Below, in pieces: positions 1 through 6,464 of a DNA stretch of 11,717 nt; position 1 is the stretch's first letter; every line of letters begins with the position of its first letter. Source of the DNA: CAYZEZ01 sp964477295 (GTDB lineage Bacteria; Bacteroidota; Bacteroidia; Bacteroidales; SM23-62); NCBI GenBank assembly GCA_964477295.1, contig CAYZEZ010000150.1:1-11717 (forward strand), read 5' to 3'. The notes beneath the pieces were generated by a model. That model had not been told where the DNA came from and made no database searches. It saw nothing but the letters and a program-made list of their open reading frames with translations. Position numbers and translations under genes: made by a program.

Positions 1-13
1 CATCAAAAAGGAG

Positions 14-259
14 ATGAAAGGCCATACTGCAGGAATGGTTTCGATTCTATGTCTAATTCTTTTTTTCATTATTTCTTGTGAAAAGACACAGGATCACAAA
101 TACTCTCCTCCTTCAGATCATACTATAAGCAAAGATGGATTTATGCATAAGAGCGGACTTGAGCAACCACTTACAAATTGTGTTAGTTGTCACGGTTCTG
201 ATTTAGAAGGTGGTACTGCGGGTGTATCATGTTTTGAATGCCATGGTAAAAAATGGTAA
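14..259 (+). CDS. Small di-heme c-type cytochrome lipoprotein
   Basis: This is a short exported electron-transfer-type protein. Residues 8-21 form a hydrophobic segment ending in a lipobox (I-I-S-C, Cys22), so the mature protein should be a lipoprotein attached to the periplasmic face of a membrane. Two haem-binding CxxCH motifs follow, CVSCH at 56-60 and CFECH at 73-77, giving a compact C-terminal di-haem module. Residues 23-50 look like a flexible linker. Partner and redox role cannot be read from the sequence. The start is uncertain: GGAG touches the ATG at 14, an alternative ATG lies at 35, and the frame is open to the left edge (codons from position 2), so the true start may lie outside the window. 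It converges with the minus-strand gene that ends at 289, and I see no clear terminator in the 29 bp between them. Confidence 0.8.
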   Translation: MKGHTAGMVSILCLILFFIISCEKTQDHKYSPPSDHTISKDGFMHKSGLEQPLTNCVSCHGSDLEGGTAGVSCFECHGKKW

Positions 260-288
260 TCGGTTGAATTTATGAATCCTCCCTTGTT

Positions 289-1086
289 CTATTCCCACTT
301 AAACACTTCTTCAGAATATTCTTCGATATCGCCTTTGAAAATCCTTACAGCAGTAGTATTTTCTTCAACCAGGTGACGGGTGATTAGTTGATACTCGTTT
401 CCAGGATAAAATCTGTAAATAATATCATGGTCATCTGCTTGTAGTCGATCGCTCATTCTGGTCGTAATTTCAACCTTACCAAGCTTATCTGTTGACTGGA
501 GCATTGTAAGAACACTATTGATCGCTGTAATCATTTTAATCCCATTTTCCCATCCGGCACGTTCCACGAGATCGATAAATCGACTGGGACTGTCATATTT
601 CCCTCCAAGGGATTCAAATTCAAGGTGAAGCTTTACCAGTTCAAGGTCTATCACCTCAGATAACAACCGATCTTTGAAAGACCTGTCCTTAGAACATAAT
701 ATGTAGTGCTCCTCTGCGGTGATATTTATTATTTGGATCTCAAATATCTCAGTTTCACAATTAAAAATGCTATTGCAAAAACTTAGATCCCATTTCTGAA
801 CAGGATTGAATAATTCGTTAAGTATTATAAAATCACGGTAATGAAATCCCCCGAAGAAAATTTCATTCCATGTAATTATTTGATCTCCGGAACGAAAGGC
901 ATCGATTATCTTAGTAAAGAGCTCTTCGGCTGAAATCTCTTTTGCCGTATTAGAGAATGACCGGAACAGATTACCGGAATAAAGATCATAGAGTTGTTCT
1001 CCTATCATGGCATACCGATAGCGATTAGGTACCTCTTCCCTGATAGCTGATATTGGCTTTGGTTTAAGAATATCCTCAATTTTCAT
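289..1086 (-). CDS. Hypothetical protein, 265 aa
   Basis: I do not recognise this protein. It appears soluble, with no signal peptide, membrane segment or cysteine cluster, mixed alpha/beta in character, and rich in Glu, Ile and Phe. The start was set at the ATG at 1086 (sequence begins MKIEDILKPKP) because the 14 extra codons back to 1128 are hydrophobic and unlike the rest. Neither start has a convincing Shine-Dalgarno site. The rest of the frame is open and protein-like to TAA at 289. It is the last gene of the minus-strand run and lies about 175 bp downstream of the polymerase-like gene, so it may be the distal gene of the accessory block or a host gene at its edge. AT-rich base composition groups it with the block. 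Confidence 0.65.
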   Translation of the reverse strand: MKIEDILKPKPISAIREEVPNRYRYAMIGEQLYDLYSGNLFRSFSNTAKEISAEELFTKIIDAFRSGDQIITWNEIFFGGFHYRDFIILNELFNPVQKWDLSFCNSIFNCETEIFEIQIINITAEEHYILCSKDRSFKDRLLSEVIDLELVKLHLEFESLGGKYDSPSRFIDLVERAGWENGIKMITAINSVLTMLQSTDKLGKVEITTRMSDRLQADDHDIIYRFYPGNEYQLITRHLVEENTTAVRIFKGDIEEYSEEVFKWE

Positions 1087-1263
1087 GGTAGAGTAAAAAT
1101 AACATAAATCCACGAAATATAATTGCATATACTTATATTATAGAGGATTACGTTAAACTGAAAATATTTTAATAAAGGAAATTAAAACTTGCCGGTAATA
1201 CGTATGCATCTGGGGTGAATACGAATTAATATTGTATAATATTGATTTTAATACTCAATTTCG

Positions 1264-2481
1264 CTATGGGAGATTTGTTGTAGTAATTCGATAGTCGTAT
1301 AGATTTTGATTGTGGAATATGATTTGAAGTTCTTCATTAATAGTATCCAACAATCCTTGCTTAAAATAAAGGCTATCATGAACGGATAGGCAACCCTGGG
1401 AAGAGTATTTCTCACAGATTGGAATAAAAATCTCAGCCTCTTTTGCTTGAAGAAAGTTGGCGATGTTTTCCTCCCGGAACGCGAACTCTCTTTTCTCAAT
1501 CTTTATTATTTCATATAGTTCTGGGAGCTCCGTTGCAATTATTTTCTGTACTGTATTTGTACCCTTGTTTGACTTCTTGAAAAGATATTGATAAAATTCC
1601 GGTTTACATTCCTCCCTACTTGATATTTGCCCATCGAAGAGTTCTCGTTCCTTCTCCATTAGCCAAAGGTAGATGTCTTCATTGGTCACTAGTTCATAAA
1701 ACGTATGTACATCTGGATTTGAGGTATAATTCGTCCTTAGATATGAGGCTAGAAAATAAGGTTGAGAAGATTTTAAGTCACAGTTAACAAGCGATTCCCC
1801 ATCTATGGTGCAGAATTGCCTAAGCTCTCGCTTCAGGGAGTTGAAAGAGCTATACACTCTTCCATTCTTGATTTTTACTAGGTATATTTCTTTATTGTCC
1901 AAGTCATTTACTCGGCGGATGTTGATCAAACAACTCTCTTTACTAATCAGATCAGCTTTGTATGCTTGTATTAACCATTCATTGCATTGTAGAGTATCTA
2001 TCGCGAACCTGTCAGATTTAAGTAGTTCGAATTGTGGATTGGTGATATCATACTTATGTTGCTTCTTAAGCTTGTAATATATCTTCTCATTAATTTCCTC
2101 ATAATCAATTCTAAATGATGAGTAATTGAGTTCATTCAATAAGGCTTGAGTATAGTAGTATCTTCTTGGATGACCTCTTTGATTAGGTAGTGCTGCAAGA
2201 TAGCCTGTTCTATCAATAATTCGCTTTGATATTAATGTTCTCAGAATCAAATCTAGTTTCCATTTCGTTTTGCCATTATATCTTAACCTACCCCATTTCT
2301 TCCTTTCCTTGTGGTTATTGATTGTGACGGATGAAAAGCTTTCGTTGGTATTGCGAGATAGATTTCTTTCGAACATTTCAAAGAATGTGAAATAGTCCTG
2401 CCGTTGAATTGGCTCATTATATACATCAACGAGGACCTTATCAACTAGCTGTACGAATATATCTGGGAATGGACTTCTCAT
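1264..2481 (-). CDS. Family A / single-subunit polymerase-like protein
   Basis: The protein carries, in order, the signatures of the palm and fingers of family A DNA polymerases and T7-type RNA polymerases. Numbering is from an upstream ATG at 2541. GRVY is at 227-230, followed by a Lys/Arg-rich stretch. Motif A (NCDLKSSQP, Asp255) supplies the first metal-binding Asp. A fingers helix has the spacing R309-x3-K313-x3-Y317-x3-F321, as in R754/K758/F762/Y766 of E. coli Pol I. Motif C is VHDS (387-390), with the second catalytic Asp389. No 3'-5' exonuclease motifs are visible, and at about 405 aa it is far smaller than Pol I. The probable start is the ATG at 2481 (MRSPFPD), because the 20 preceding codons encode a terminator hairpin. 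The template and product (DNA or RNA) cannot be told by eye. It could be a plasmid-type replication protein. Confidence 0.75.
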   Translation of the reverse strand: MRSPFPDIFVQLVDKVLVDVYNEPIQRQDYFTFFEMFERNLSRNTNESFSSVTINNHKERKKWGRLRYNGKTKWKLDLILRTLISKRIIDRTGYLAALPNQRGHPRRYYYTQALLNELNYSSFRIDYEEINEKIYYKLKKQHKYDITNPQFELLKSDRFAIDTLQCNEWLIQAYKADLISKESCLINIRRVNDLDNKEIYLVKIKNGRVYSSFNSLKRELRQFCTIDGESLVNCDLKSSQPYFLASYLRTNYTSNPDVHTFYELVTNEDIYLWLMEKERELFDGQISSREECKPEFYQYLFKKSNKGTNTVQKIIATELPELYEIIKIEKREFAFREENIANFLQAKEAEIFIPICEKYSSQGCLSVHDSLYFKQGLLDTINEELQIIFHNQNLYDYRITTTNLP

Positions 2482-2499
2482 ATTGGTTCTACAATTGTT

Positions 2500-2531
2500 A
2501 AAAAGGCCCAGTAATTTGCCGTTACTGAGCC
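2500..2531 (-). terminator. Intrinsic terminator hairpin before the polymerase-like gene
   Basis: On the minus strand the RNA reads GGCTCAGTAA (2531-2522), loop CGGCAAA (2521-2515), TTACTGGGCC (2514-2505), then TTTTT (2504-2500). All ten positions pair, one of them as G-U. This is a textbook Rho-independent terminator, and it lies 19 bp upstream of the most likely start of the polymerase-like gene. It could therefore attenuate that gene or end a small upstream RNA. Confidence 0.75.
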
Positions 2532-2620
2532 CATGAACCATTGTTATGCCAAGTTATTTCCTATTGAAGAATTTTGAGCTGGTTCAACTCTCAACGTCCG
2601 GCAAAAACGTAATTCTTTTT

Positions 2621-2653
2621 TTATATATCATAGTGTGGCCCAGCCATTAACAT
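2621..2653 (-). CDS. Candidate leader peptide MLMAGPHYDI
   Basis: This is a 10-codon ORF ending in TAA. It is preceded by GGAG (2664-2661) at a 7-nt spacing, one of the few good Shine-Dalgarno sites in this part of the window. Its Ala-Gly-Pro codons overlap the CTGGGCC segment that can act as antiterminator for the hairpin at 2531-2500. A ribosome on this ORF would mask that segment. Its size and position fit a leader peptide of a transcription attenuator, although the peptide has no run of a single regulatory amino acid. It could be a chance ORF. Confidence 0.35.
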   Translation of the reverse strand: MLMAGPHYDI

Positions 2654-2782
2654 AATTGATCTCCAGATTGTGCTGGATAAGAAGTGTACCACATTATAAT
2701 ATATTATTAATTAAATTATTGAATTTAGTCCTGTTTACTCATCCTGCATTGTTTGGCCTTTAATCCGCCCAGAATGACTTAT

Positions 2783-2962
2783 TTATCTGAAGAGACCTTC
2801 ATCTTCATCTCTAAGATTATCTGATGTAAGTCGATTAAACTTGATATCTTCAAAAGTTCTCCTTTCCATTTTATGGCCACAGATTGGACAAAAGTATCCA
2901 TCCCTCGTCATCGTGAAGTGCTTGTGAAAATAGCACTTTGGGCAAATTATTATTGTAGACAT
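2783..2962 (-). CDS. Small zinc-ribbon protein, 59 aa
   Basis: Two CPxC knuckles, CPKC (7-10) and CPIC (25-28), 14 residues apart, form a treble-clef or zinc-ribbon-like Zn(II) site. An acidic, Arg-containing tail follows. Proteins of this size and type usually bind nucleic acid or act as adaptors; the partner is unknown. The start at 2962 was chosen for the GAGG Shine-Dalgarno site 6-7 nt upstream. A longer 95-aa form could begin at GTG 3070, overlapping the stop of the preceding gene as GTGA, but its extra 36 residues are encoded by strong inverted repeats and look non-coding. It lies between the ankyrin-like gene and the attenuator-like leader of the polymerase-like gene. Confidence 0.6.
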   Translation of the reverse strand: MSTIIICPKCYFHKHFTMTRDGYFCPICGHKMERRTFEDIKFNRLTSDNLRDEDEGLFR

Positions 2963-2990
2963 ATTATACCTCATTTTCGTTAGTAAGGTA

Positions 2991-3070
2991 CACCAGGAGC
3001 TCCATAGAGCCCCCCTGGTGAATCCAAATTTGGTTTTAATGTTATTACTTAATTCTCTATTTGGATTCAC
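2991..3070. repeat. Paired inverted repeats between ankyrin-like and zinc-ribbon genes
   Basis: Two inverted repeats overlap. GTGAATCCAAAT (3018-3029) and ATTTGGATTCAC (3059-3070) are a perfect 12-bp pair separated by 29 nt. CACCAGG (2991-2997) and CCTGGTG (3014-3020) are a 7-bp pair, with an inner GCTC/GAGC stem (2999-3002, 3007-3010) closed by CATA. They share GTG at 3018-3020, so the two hairpins compete at their edges. No T-run follows on the minus strand, so this is not a simple terminator. It could be an mRNA processing or stability element, a protein-binding RNA, or a DNA site. Confidence 0.7.
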
Positions 3071-3573
3071 TCTGGAGTACCAGAATCATCCATAATTCCC
3101 TCTTTTATTTGGGGCTTTCTTATACTGATTGTATCTGTATCATGATAATAAGCACAGAATTCCATATCTGGTATTTCCCTATTTAGTAATGATATGATAC
3201 TGTCTCTAGTTAATTCTTTCTCCCTGAATATTTGAGAACTCAATGTGGCCAGAAAGTGCTTACTCGGTATGATGTTATATTCGATTAGAATTGGTACAAT
3301 TGACTTTGCCCTTTTCGGATATCCAAATAAGGCAATACTCCATATATGATCTCGCTGATCAGGACTCATTACCACATCATGATAATACTGACTTAGTAAG
3401 AATTCAACTCCAGCTGAAAAATCACATTCTGCCGCAAAGATCAATGGTCCAGCAAAGCCCACCCTTGAATAAATAGTGTCTTCACAATGCAATATTGCTT
3501 CCTTGATTTTTGTGAGATCGTGGTTCTCAATGCCTTCCTCAAGCATATTTATTACTTCATTGTATGTTTTCAT
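3067..3573 (-). CDS. Ankyrin-like hypothetical protein, 168 aa
   Basis: A helical protein. The segment at about residues 42-62, with its AAE turn and paired helices ending in EFLLSQ, resembles one ankyrin repeat. Residues 73-98 look like a second, degenerate helical pair. No catalytic motif, signal peptide or membrane segment is visible, and the C-terminus (from about 135) is polar and probably not part of the repeats. Ankyrin-type proteins bind other proteins, but no partner can be named here. It starts 28 bp after the 242-aa gene and its stop meets the inverted repeats that precede the zinc-ribbon gene, so it is probably in the same transcript. No Shine-Dalgarno site is evident. The family call is weak; the reading frame is convincing. 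Confidence 0.6.
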   Translation of the reverse strand: MKTYNEVINMLEEGIENHDLTKIKEAILHCEDTIYSRVGFAGPLIFAAECDFSAGVEFLLSQYYHDVVMSPDQRDHIWSIALFGYPKRAKSIVPILIEYNIIPSKHFLATLSSQIFREKELTRDSIISLLNREIPDMEFCAYYHDTDTISIRKPQIKEGIMDDSGTPE

Positions 3574-3601
3574 GATAGTTTTACTGATTTTAATTTGCTT
3601 G

Positions 3602-4330
3602 TCATTCCTCTCCTACTAAGGTTTTATATCGTTCTTTCCCGGATTTCCGTATAATCGGCCCCCTTTTAAAAGGATCAATGTAGATTAGCTTTCTTTTACT
3701 CCACCCTCTCCCATATCTCTGGTTTCGCCAATATCCATTAACTGTAGTGCCTGCAATTATTAGTTCGGTGTTCCATGTAGTATCGATCAGAAAGAATGGT
3801 CTACCTGTATTATTAATGATTTTCTTTCCGCTTTTGCTGATTTGCCGGGATTTTGAGACTCGTTCCTCTGTTCTTTCTTCCGAGAAGTTGAAATATGTTA
3901 CCAATTGAAAAAAGAATTCTTCCAAACCAGGATTATTTACATCAATATCACCGTCCGAAATGCCTAACCATTCAGTATTAAATTCCCCATATTTACATTG
4001 CCCTAATATCCATCTAACGAAATATGCCTTACCGTCTTCAATATTTAGTGAATAGAAAATTTCTTTGTTAATCATATAATTAATATACTCAGACTCAGCC
4101 ACCAACTTTTCGATTAGTTCTTTCTTATCAATATTATTAATTCGAATTTTAGTGATTATGTCCATTGAATTTTTTGATATAGCAAAAAGTTTAACGTTCC
4201 TCTTTTCCTGGATAGACTTAAAATACAGCAGATTGAAACCTTCATGGTCATTTTCAGCCACAGAATTATAATTCTGCATTTCTGCCAGTCTCATTATTCG
4301 GAAATACAACCACTTATCTGAAATTACCAT
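3602..4330 (-). CDS. Hypothetical protein, 242 aa, with conserved-looking basic C-terminal motif
   Basis: I cannot name a family with confidence. The N-terminal part (1-150) is soluble alpha/beta, and an Arg/Lys/Ser-rich linker covers 151-172. The C-terminus (176-224) has a striking aromatic and basic pattern: GTTVNGYWRNQRYGRG at 194-209, then SKRKLIYIDPFKRG at 211-224. From memory, similar endings of the type G-H/Y-W-R-x-Q-x-Y-G ... I-x-P-F-x-R-G occur in orphan proteins of plasmids and phages, and the motif looks like a small nucleic-acid-binding fold. The gene starts 16 bp after the methyltransferase stop, so it is probably co-transcribed and may cooperate with it. No endonuclease motif (PD-ExK, HNH, GIY-YIG) is seen. 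Starts at residues 13 or 18 are possible. Confidence 0.65.
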   Translation of the reverse strand: MVISDKWLYFRIMRLAEMQNYNSVAENDHEGFNLLYFKSIQEKRNVKLFAISKNSMDIITKIRINNIDKKELIEKLVAESEYINYMINKEIFYSLNIEDGKAYFVRWILGQCKYGEFNTEWLGISDGDIDVNNPGLEEFFFQLVTYFNFSEERTEERVSKSRQISKSGKKIINNTGRPFFLIDTTWNTELIIAGTTVNGYWRNQRYGRGWSKRKLIYIDPFKRGPIIRKSGKERYKTLVGEE

Positions 4331-4346
4331 TGTTTACAGTCTCGTT

Positions 4347-5297
4347 TTAATTGTTCTCGGAAATGCTATCAAGTATTTCATTAATTACTGTATTAGCCAC
4401 TGCCTCCATAAGCTTTGGAGGTACGCTATTCCCAAGTGCCTTATACTTCTGATTATAGTTGTATTCAAGGCCGTTTTGAGGATTTATACCTTCCTCCCGA
4501 GACCATAGCTTATAATCTTCCGGGAATGAACAGAGCCTTTTAATTTCCGCAATGCTTGGCTTTCTTTTTTCTCCATCCTTATAGAAAACCAGAGAAGCAG
4601 TTGCAGTGACTGTCCGGCAGACTTCATCACTGGAAAAGATTTCATTAGAAAATTGCCCACTTGAGAAGAAATCAATGTCTGCGAAATTTCTAACTGATAG
4701 GATATGTTGATCAATATTGGTCGGAGTTGGGAATTGCGGTTGTATTCCTTTCTGAGACAGATCCTCCCGTACACCTACAAAGAAGATCCTTTCACGAAGC
4801 TGCGGCACTCCAAAATTTGCCGCATTTAAGACATCATACCGATAGGAGTATCCGGTCTGTTCAATGCACCTGATTATCTGGTTGAACTTAAAAACCATTT
4901 TACCCTTATACAATCCAGTCACATTTTCAATGATGAAAACCATTGGTCGTATTTCATTGATGTATCGTATCGTTTCAAGAAATAGATCATTTCTATCATC
5001 ATCGAGATTTCGATTTCCCTTTGCGGTTGAGAATCCCTGACAGGGAGGGCTAGCAAATAATATTGCCAACTCCCCCTTTTTCAGGTTTGCATGTTCAAGT
5101 ATCTCTTCGCTTGAAAGCTCAGGGCCTAATGCTCTTTTGAGAATAGGGATTTTCGGGAAATTCAGCAGAAAACACTTTTCGACGTAATCATTGTTATCAA
5201 TCACCAATCGTTCGTCGATTCGGTTTGTATTGTGGAATCCTTGGCTTGAGCCACTGACTCCAGCAAACATAGATATTAAAGTATATTTCTCATTCAT
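4347..5297 (-). CDS. DNA (cytosine-5-)-methyltransferase
   Basis: It transfers a methyl group from S-adenosylmethionine to C5 of cytosine in a specific DNA site. The family motifs appear in canonical order: I, FAGVSGSSQGF (11-21), SAM binding; IV, SPPCQGFS (83-90) with the catalytic Cys86; VI, ENV (124-126); VIII, QLRER (166-170); IX, RTVTATAS (228-235); X, GNSVPP (289-294). The target recognition region between VIII and IX (about 180-227) is very short, and the 316-aa length is at the small end for the family. The target sequence cannot be predicted. No restriction endonuclease is recognisable next to it, so it behaves as an orphan methylase, as is common in phages and mobile elements. It starts 14 bp after the ParB-like gene and has a strong Shine-Dalgarno site. 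Confidence 0.95.
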   Translation of the reverse strand: MNEKYTLISMFAGVSGSSQGFHNTNRIDERLVIDNNDYVEKCFLLNFPKIPILKRALGPELSSEEILEHANLKKGELAILFASPPCQGFSTAKGNRNLDDDRNDLFLETIRYINEIRPMVFIIENVTGLYKGKMVFKFNQIIRCIEQTGYSYRYDVLNAANFGVPQLRERIFFVGVREDLSQKGIQPQFPTPTNIDQHILSVRNFADIDFFSSGQFSNEIFSSDEVCRTVTATASLVFYKDGEKRKPSIAEIKRLCSFPEDYKLWSREEGINPQNGLEYNYNQKYKALGNSVPPKLMEAVANTVINEILDSISENN

Positions 5298-5302
5298 AAT
5301 CA

Positions 5303-5313
5303 GCCCCCTCCCT
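5303..5313 (-). promoter_or_regulatory. Strong Shine-Dalgarno site of the methyltransferase gene
   Basis: The minus strand reads AGGGAGGGGGC, with GGAGG centred 9 nt before the ATG at 5297. The purine tract overlaps the stop codon of the ParB-like gene. Most genes in this block have no visible ribosome binding site, so this points to efficient or coupled translation of the methyltransferase and supports the chosen start. Confidence 0.7.
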
Positions 5314-6370
5314 AAAATCTAAGCTGAAGTACAAATTGGTGGATCTGATGCTGGTATTCTTTGATCCACTTTACATCCTTTTCAACTTCAACTTTGTTAG
5401 AACAACAAGGGCAATAGGTAGTGTCATCTAACTCTCCTGTTTTACCTTGGTTTGTACCTGACTCGCCGTTCTTTTTAGTGATTCTTTTCTTATTGCCAAT
5501 TACCTTTTTATAAGCATCCATAGGATTCATCTTCCCACTTTCCATCATCTTGTAATAATCTTGATAATCGGTCTTGCAATACGACATCATGGTGGATTCC
5601 AATTTATCGTCGATTGTGCCGACTTCAAGCTTATCAATCTGCTCACCAAGGTTTTTCAGAGCATCGATAACCTCACACTTTTTAAGTGCTCCGTTTAAGG
5701 TGAGGTTACCCCTATAGATCTCTTCGAAGAACTTTGAATAGGTGGATTCAACCTTTCGGATATTGGAGATCCATGAAGTAGAGTATCCAGTGATCAGAGA
5801 TATCTTTTTTACTGTATTTCTTCGCTCTGTTCTCTCTTCATCCTCATTCTCAGTATCTCGGTTCCCCTGTCCAGGACTGTATTTTTCCCAGAGCGTCATT
5901 ATTTCGTTTCTCTGATCGAAAATGTTCTTTATTCGGTGGTTGTTTGATGAGATAATGAATTCCGTTTCACGATCAGATTCAATTTCGACTACAATTACCT
6001 CCAATGATGTTACTTTCAATAATTGTAATGCTTTGAAGCGAAGATTACCACTTAATATCTGTAAGTTTCTGTTTACAATCATCTTCATGTAGAGGGAATT
6101 CTCCCTAATATCCTCAGCAAGCAGCTTAATTCTATTTTCATCTATGTATGGATATAAGCTACGGTTTATGGGGTGAATTTCGAGTTCATCGATATTCACT
6201 GTTTGGGGAGATCCATTTGGATAACGGAGTTCAAAACCTGAATCCGAATTTTGACTTTTTTCTGTATCAAAAAAGGTTCCCTCTTCTCCAGTTTCAAAAT
6301 TACTGTTGTTCTCGTTTTGTGAGGTACTGTTGTCTAACAAAGCCTCCTCATTAGTTCTCATGTTTTTCAT
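5312..6370 (-). CDS. ParB-like DNA-binding protein, 352 aa
   Basis: After a disordered acidic N-terminus (1-48), residues 57-145 match the ParB/Srx-type N-terminal domain: V-N-I-D-E-L at 58-63, ENRIKLLAEDIRE (78-90), and SGNLRFKAL (107-115) at the position of ParB box II. Box II departs from the canonical GERRxRA, keeping only G108, R111 and A114, so CTP binding is doubtful. A helix-turn-helix of the KorB/ParB type follows at about 186-207 (VKKISLITGYSTSWISNIRK). The C-terminus has a basic stretch and a tight cysteine cluster, CPCC at 320-323. No ParA is nearby. Such solitary ParB-like proteins are frequent in phages and mobile elements as regulators or DNA-loading proteins. It is first in the run leading to the methyltransferase. 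No Shine-Dalgarno site is seen; Met4 is an alternative start. Confidence 0.8.
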   Translation of the reverse strand: MKNMRTNEEALLDNSTSQNENNSNFETGEEGTFFDTEKSQNSDSGFELRYPNGSPQTVNIDELEIHPINRSLYPYIDENRIKLLAEDIRENSLYMKMIVNRNLQILSGNLRFKALQLLKVTSLEVIVVEIESDRETEFIISSNNHRIKNIFDQRNEIMTLWEKYSPGQGNRDTENEDEERTERRNTVKKISLITGYSTSWISNIRKVESTYSKFFEEIYRGNLTLNGALKKCEVIDALKNLGEQIDKLEVGTIDDKLESTMMSYCKTDYQDYYKMMESGKMNPMDAYKKVIGNKKRITKKNGESGTNQGKTGELDDTTYCPCCSNKVEVEKDVKWIKEYQHQIHQFVLQLRF

Positions 6371-6464
6371 AATTTATATTTGTTTATTGTTTCAATTCTT
6401 TTACGTCAATCTGAATATCTATAATACCATTCTTACTTGTCATTGCATTGTGGTTATTAATTAA

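Larger units (their letters stand above)
2500..2664 (-). promoter_or_regulatory. Attenuator-like leader of the polymerase-like gene
   Basis: The leader RNA contains alternative pairing partners for the terminator. CTGGGCC at 2643-2637 repeats the terminator's 3' arm, so it can pair with the 5' arm GGCTCAG (2531-2525, one G-U) and block the terminator. TTTGCCG at 2605-2599 is exactly complementary to the 7-nt terminator loop CGGCAAA. The first copy lies inside a 10-codon leader ORF. Taken with the terminator, this suggests conditional termination, possibly sensed through translation of the leader peptide. The pairings are seen in the sequence; the regulatory role is inferred. The remaining AT-rich DNA from 2665 to 2782 holds a TATAAT-like hexamer (2698-2693, minus strand) with no matching -35; I see nothing else there. 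Confidence 0.45.
1264..6370 (-). mobile_element. Putative replicon-like accessory module (ParB, methylase, polymerase-like)
   Basis: Six co-oriented genes with short gaps (14 bp, 16 bp, 28 bp, then longer structured leaders) run from the ParB-like gene to the polymerase-like gene. The set combines a DNA-binding ParB-type protein, an orphan DNA methyltransferase, a minimal polymerase-fold protein and three small orphans. It is more AT-rich than the folC/RNase side of the window. This is the pattern of a plasmid-, phage- or satellite-derived block. It is an inference: I found no integrase, transposase, relaxase, tRNA target or flanking direct repeat. The edges may extend to 289 on the left and 6887 on the right, because the unknown genes there share the orientation. 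Confidence 0.4.

Noticed and set aside
1248..1499. 83-aa minus-strand ORF overlapping the end of the polymerase-like gene
   Set aside because: It lies in another frame inside the longer gene that carries the catalytic HDS motif, and its translation is low-complexity and basic. It is a shadow frame.
2482..2541. First 20 codons of the extended polymerase-like ORF (ATG at 2541)
   Set aside because: This DNA forms the terminator hairpin and T-run, and has no ribosome binding site at proper spacing. The ATG at 2481 is preferred.
2575..2605. tRNA-like GGTTCAACTC segment
   Set aside because: It resembles a T-arm, but there is no matching acceptor stem, D-arm or anticodon arm around it.
2963..3070. 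N-terminal extension of the zinc-ribbon protein from GTG 3070
   Set aside because: The segment is made of two inverted repeats and a GAGG site precedes the inner ATG at 2962. Translational coupling through GTGA is possible but less likely.
3291..3476. 61-aa plus-strand ORF inside the ankyrin-like gene
   Set aside because: It is antisense to a longer plausible gene, with no ribosome binding site or recognisable domain.
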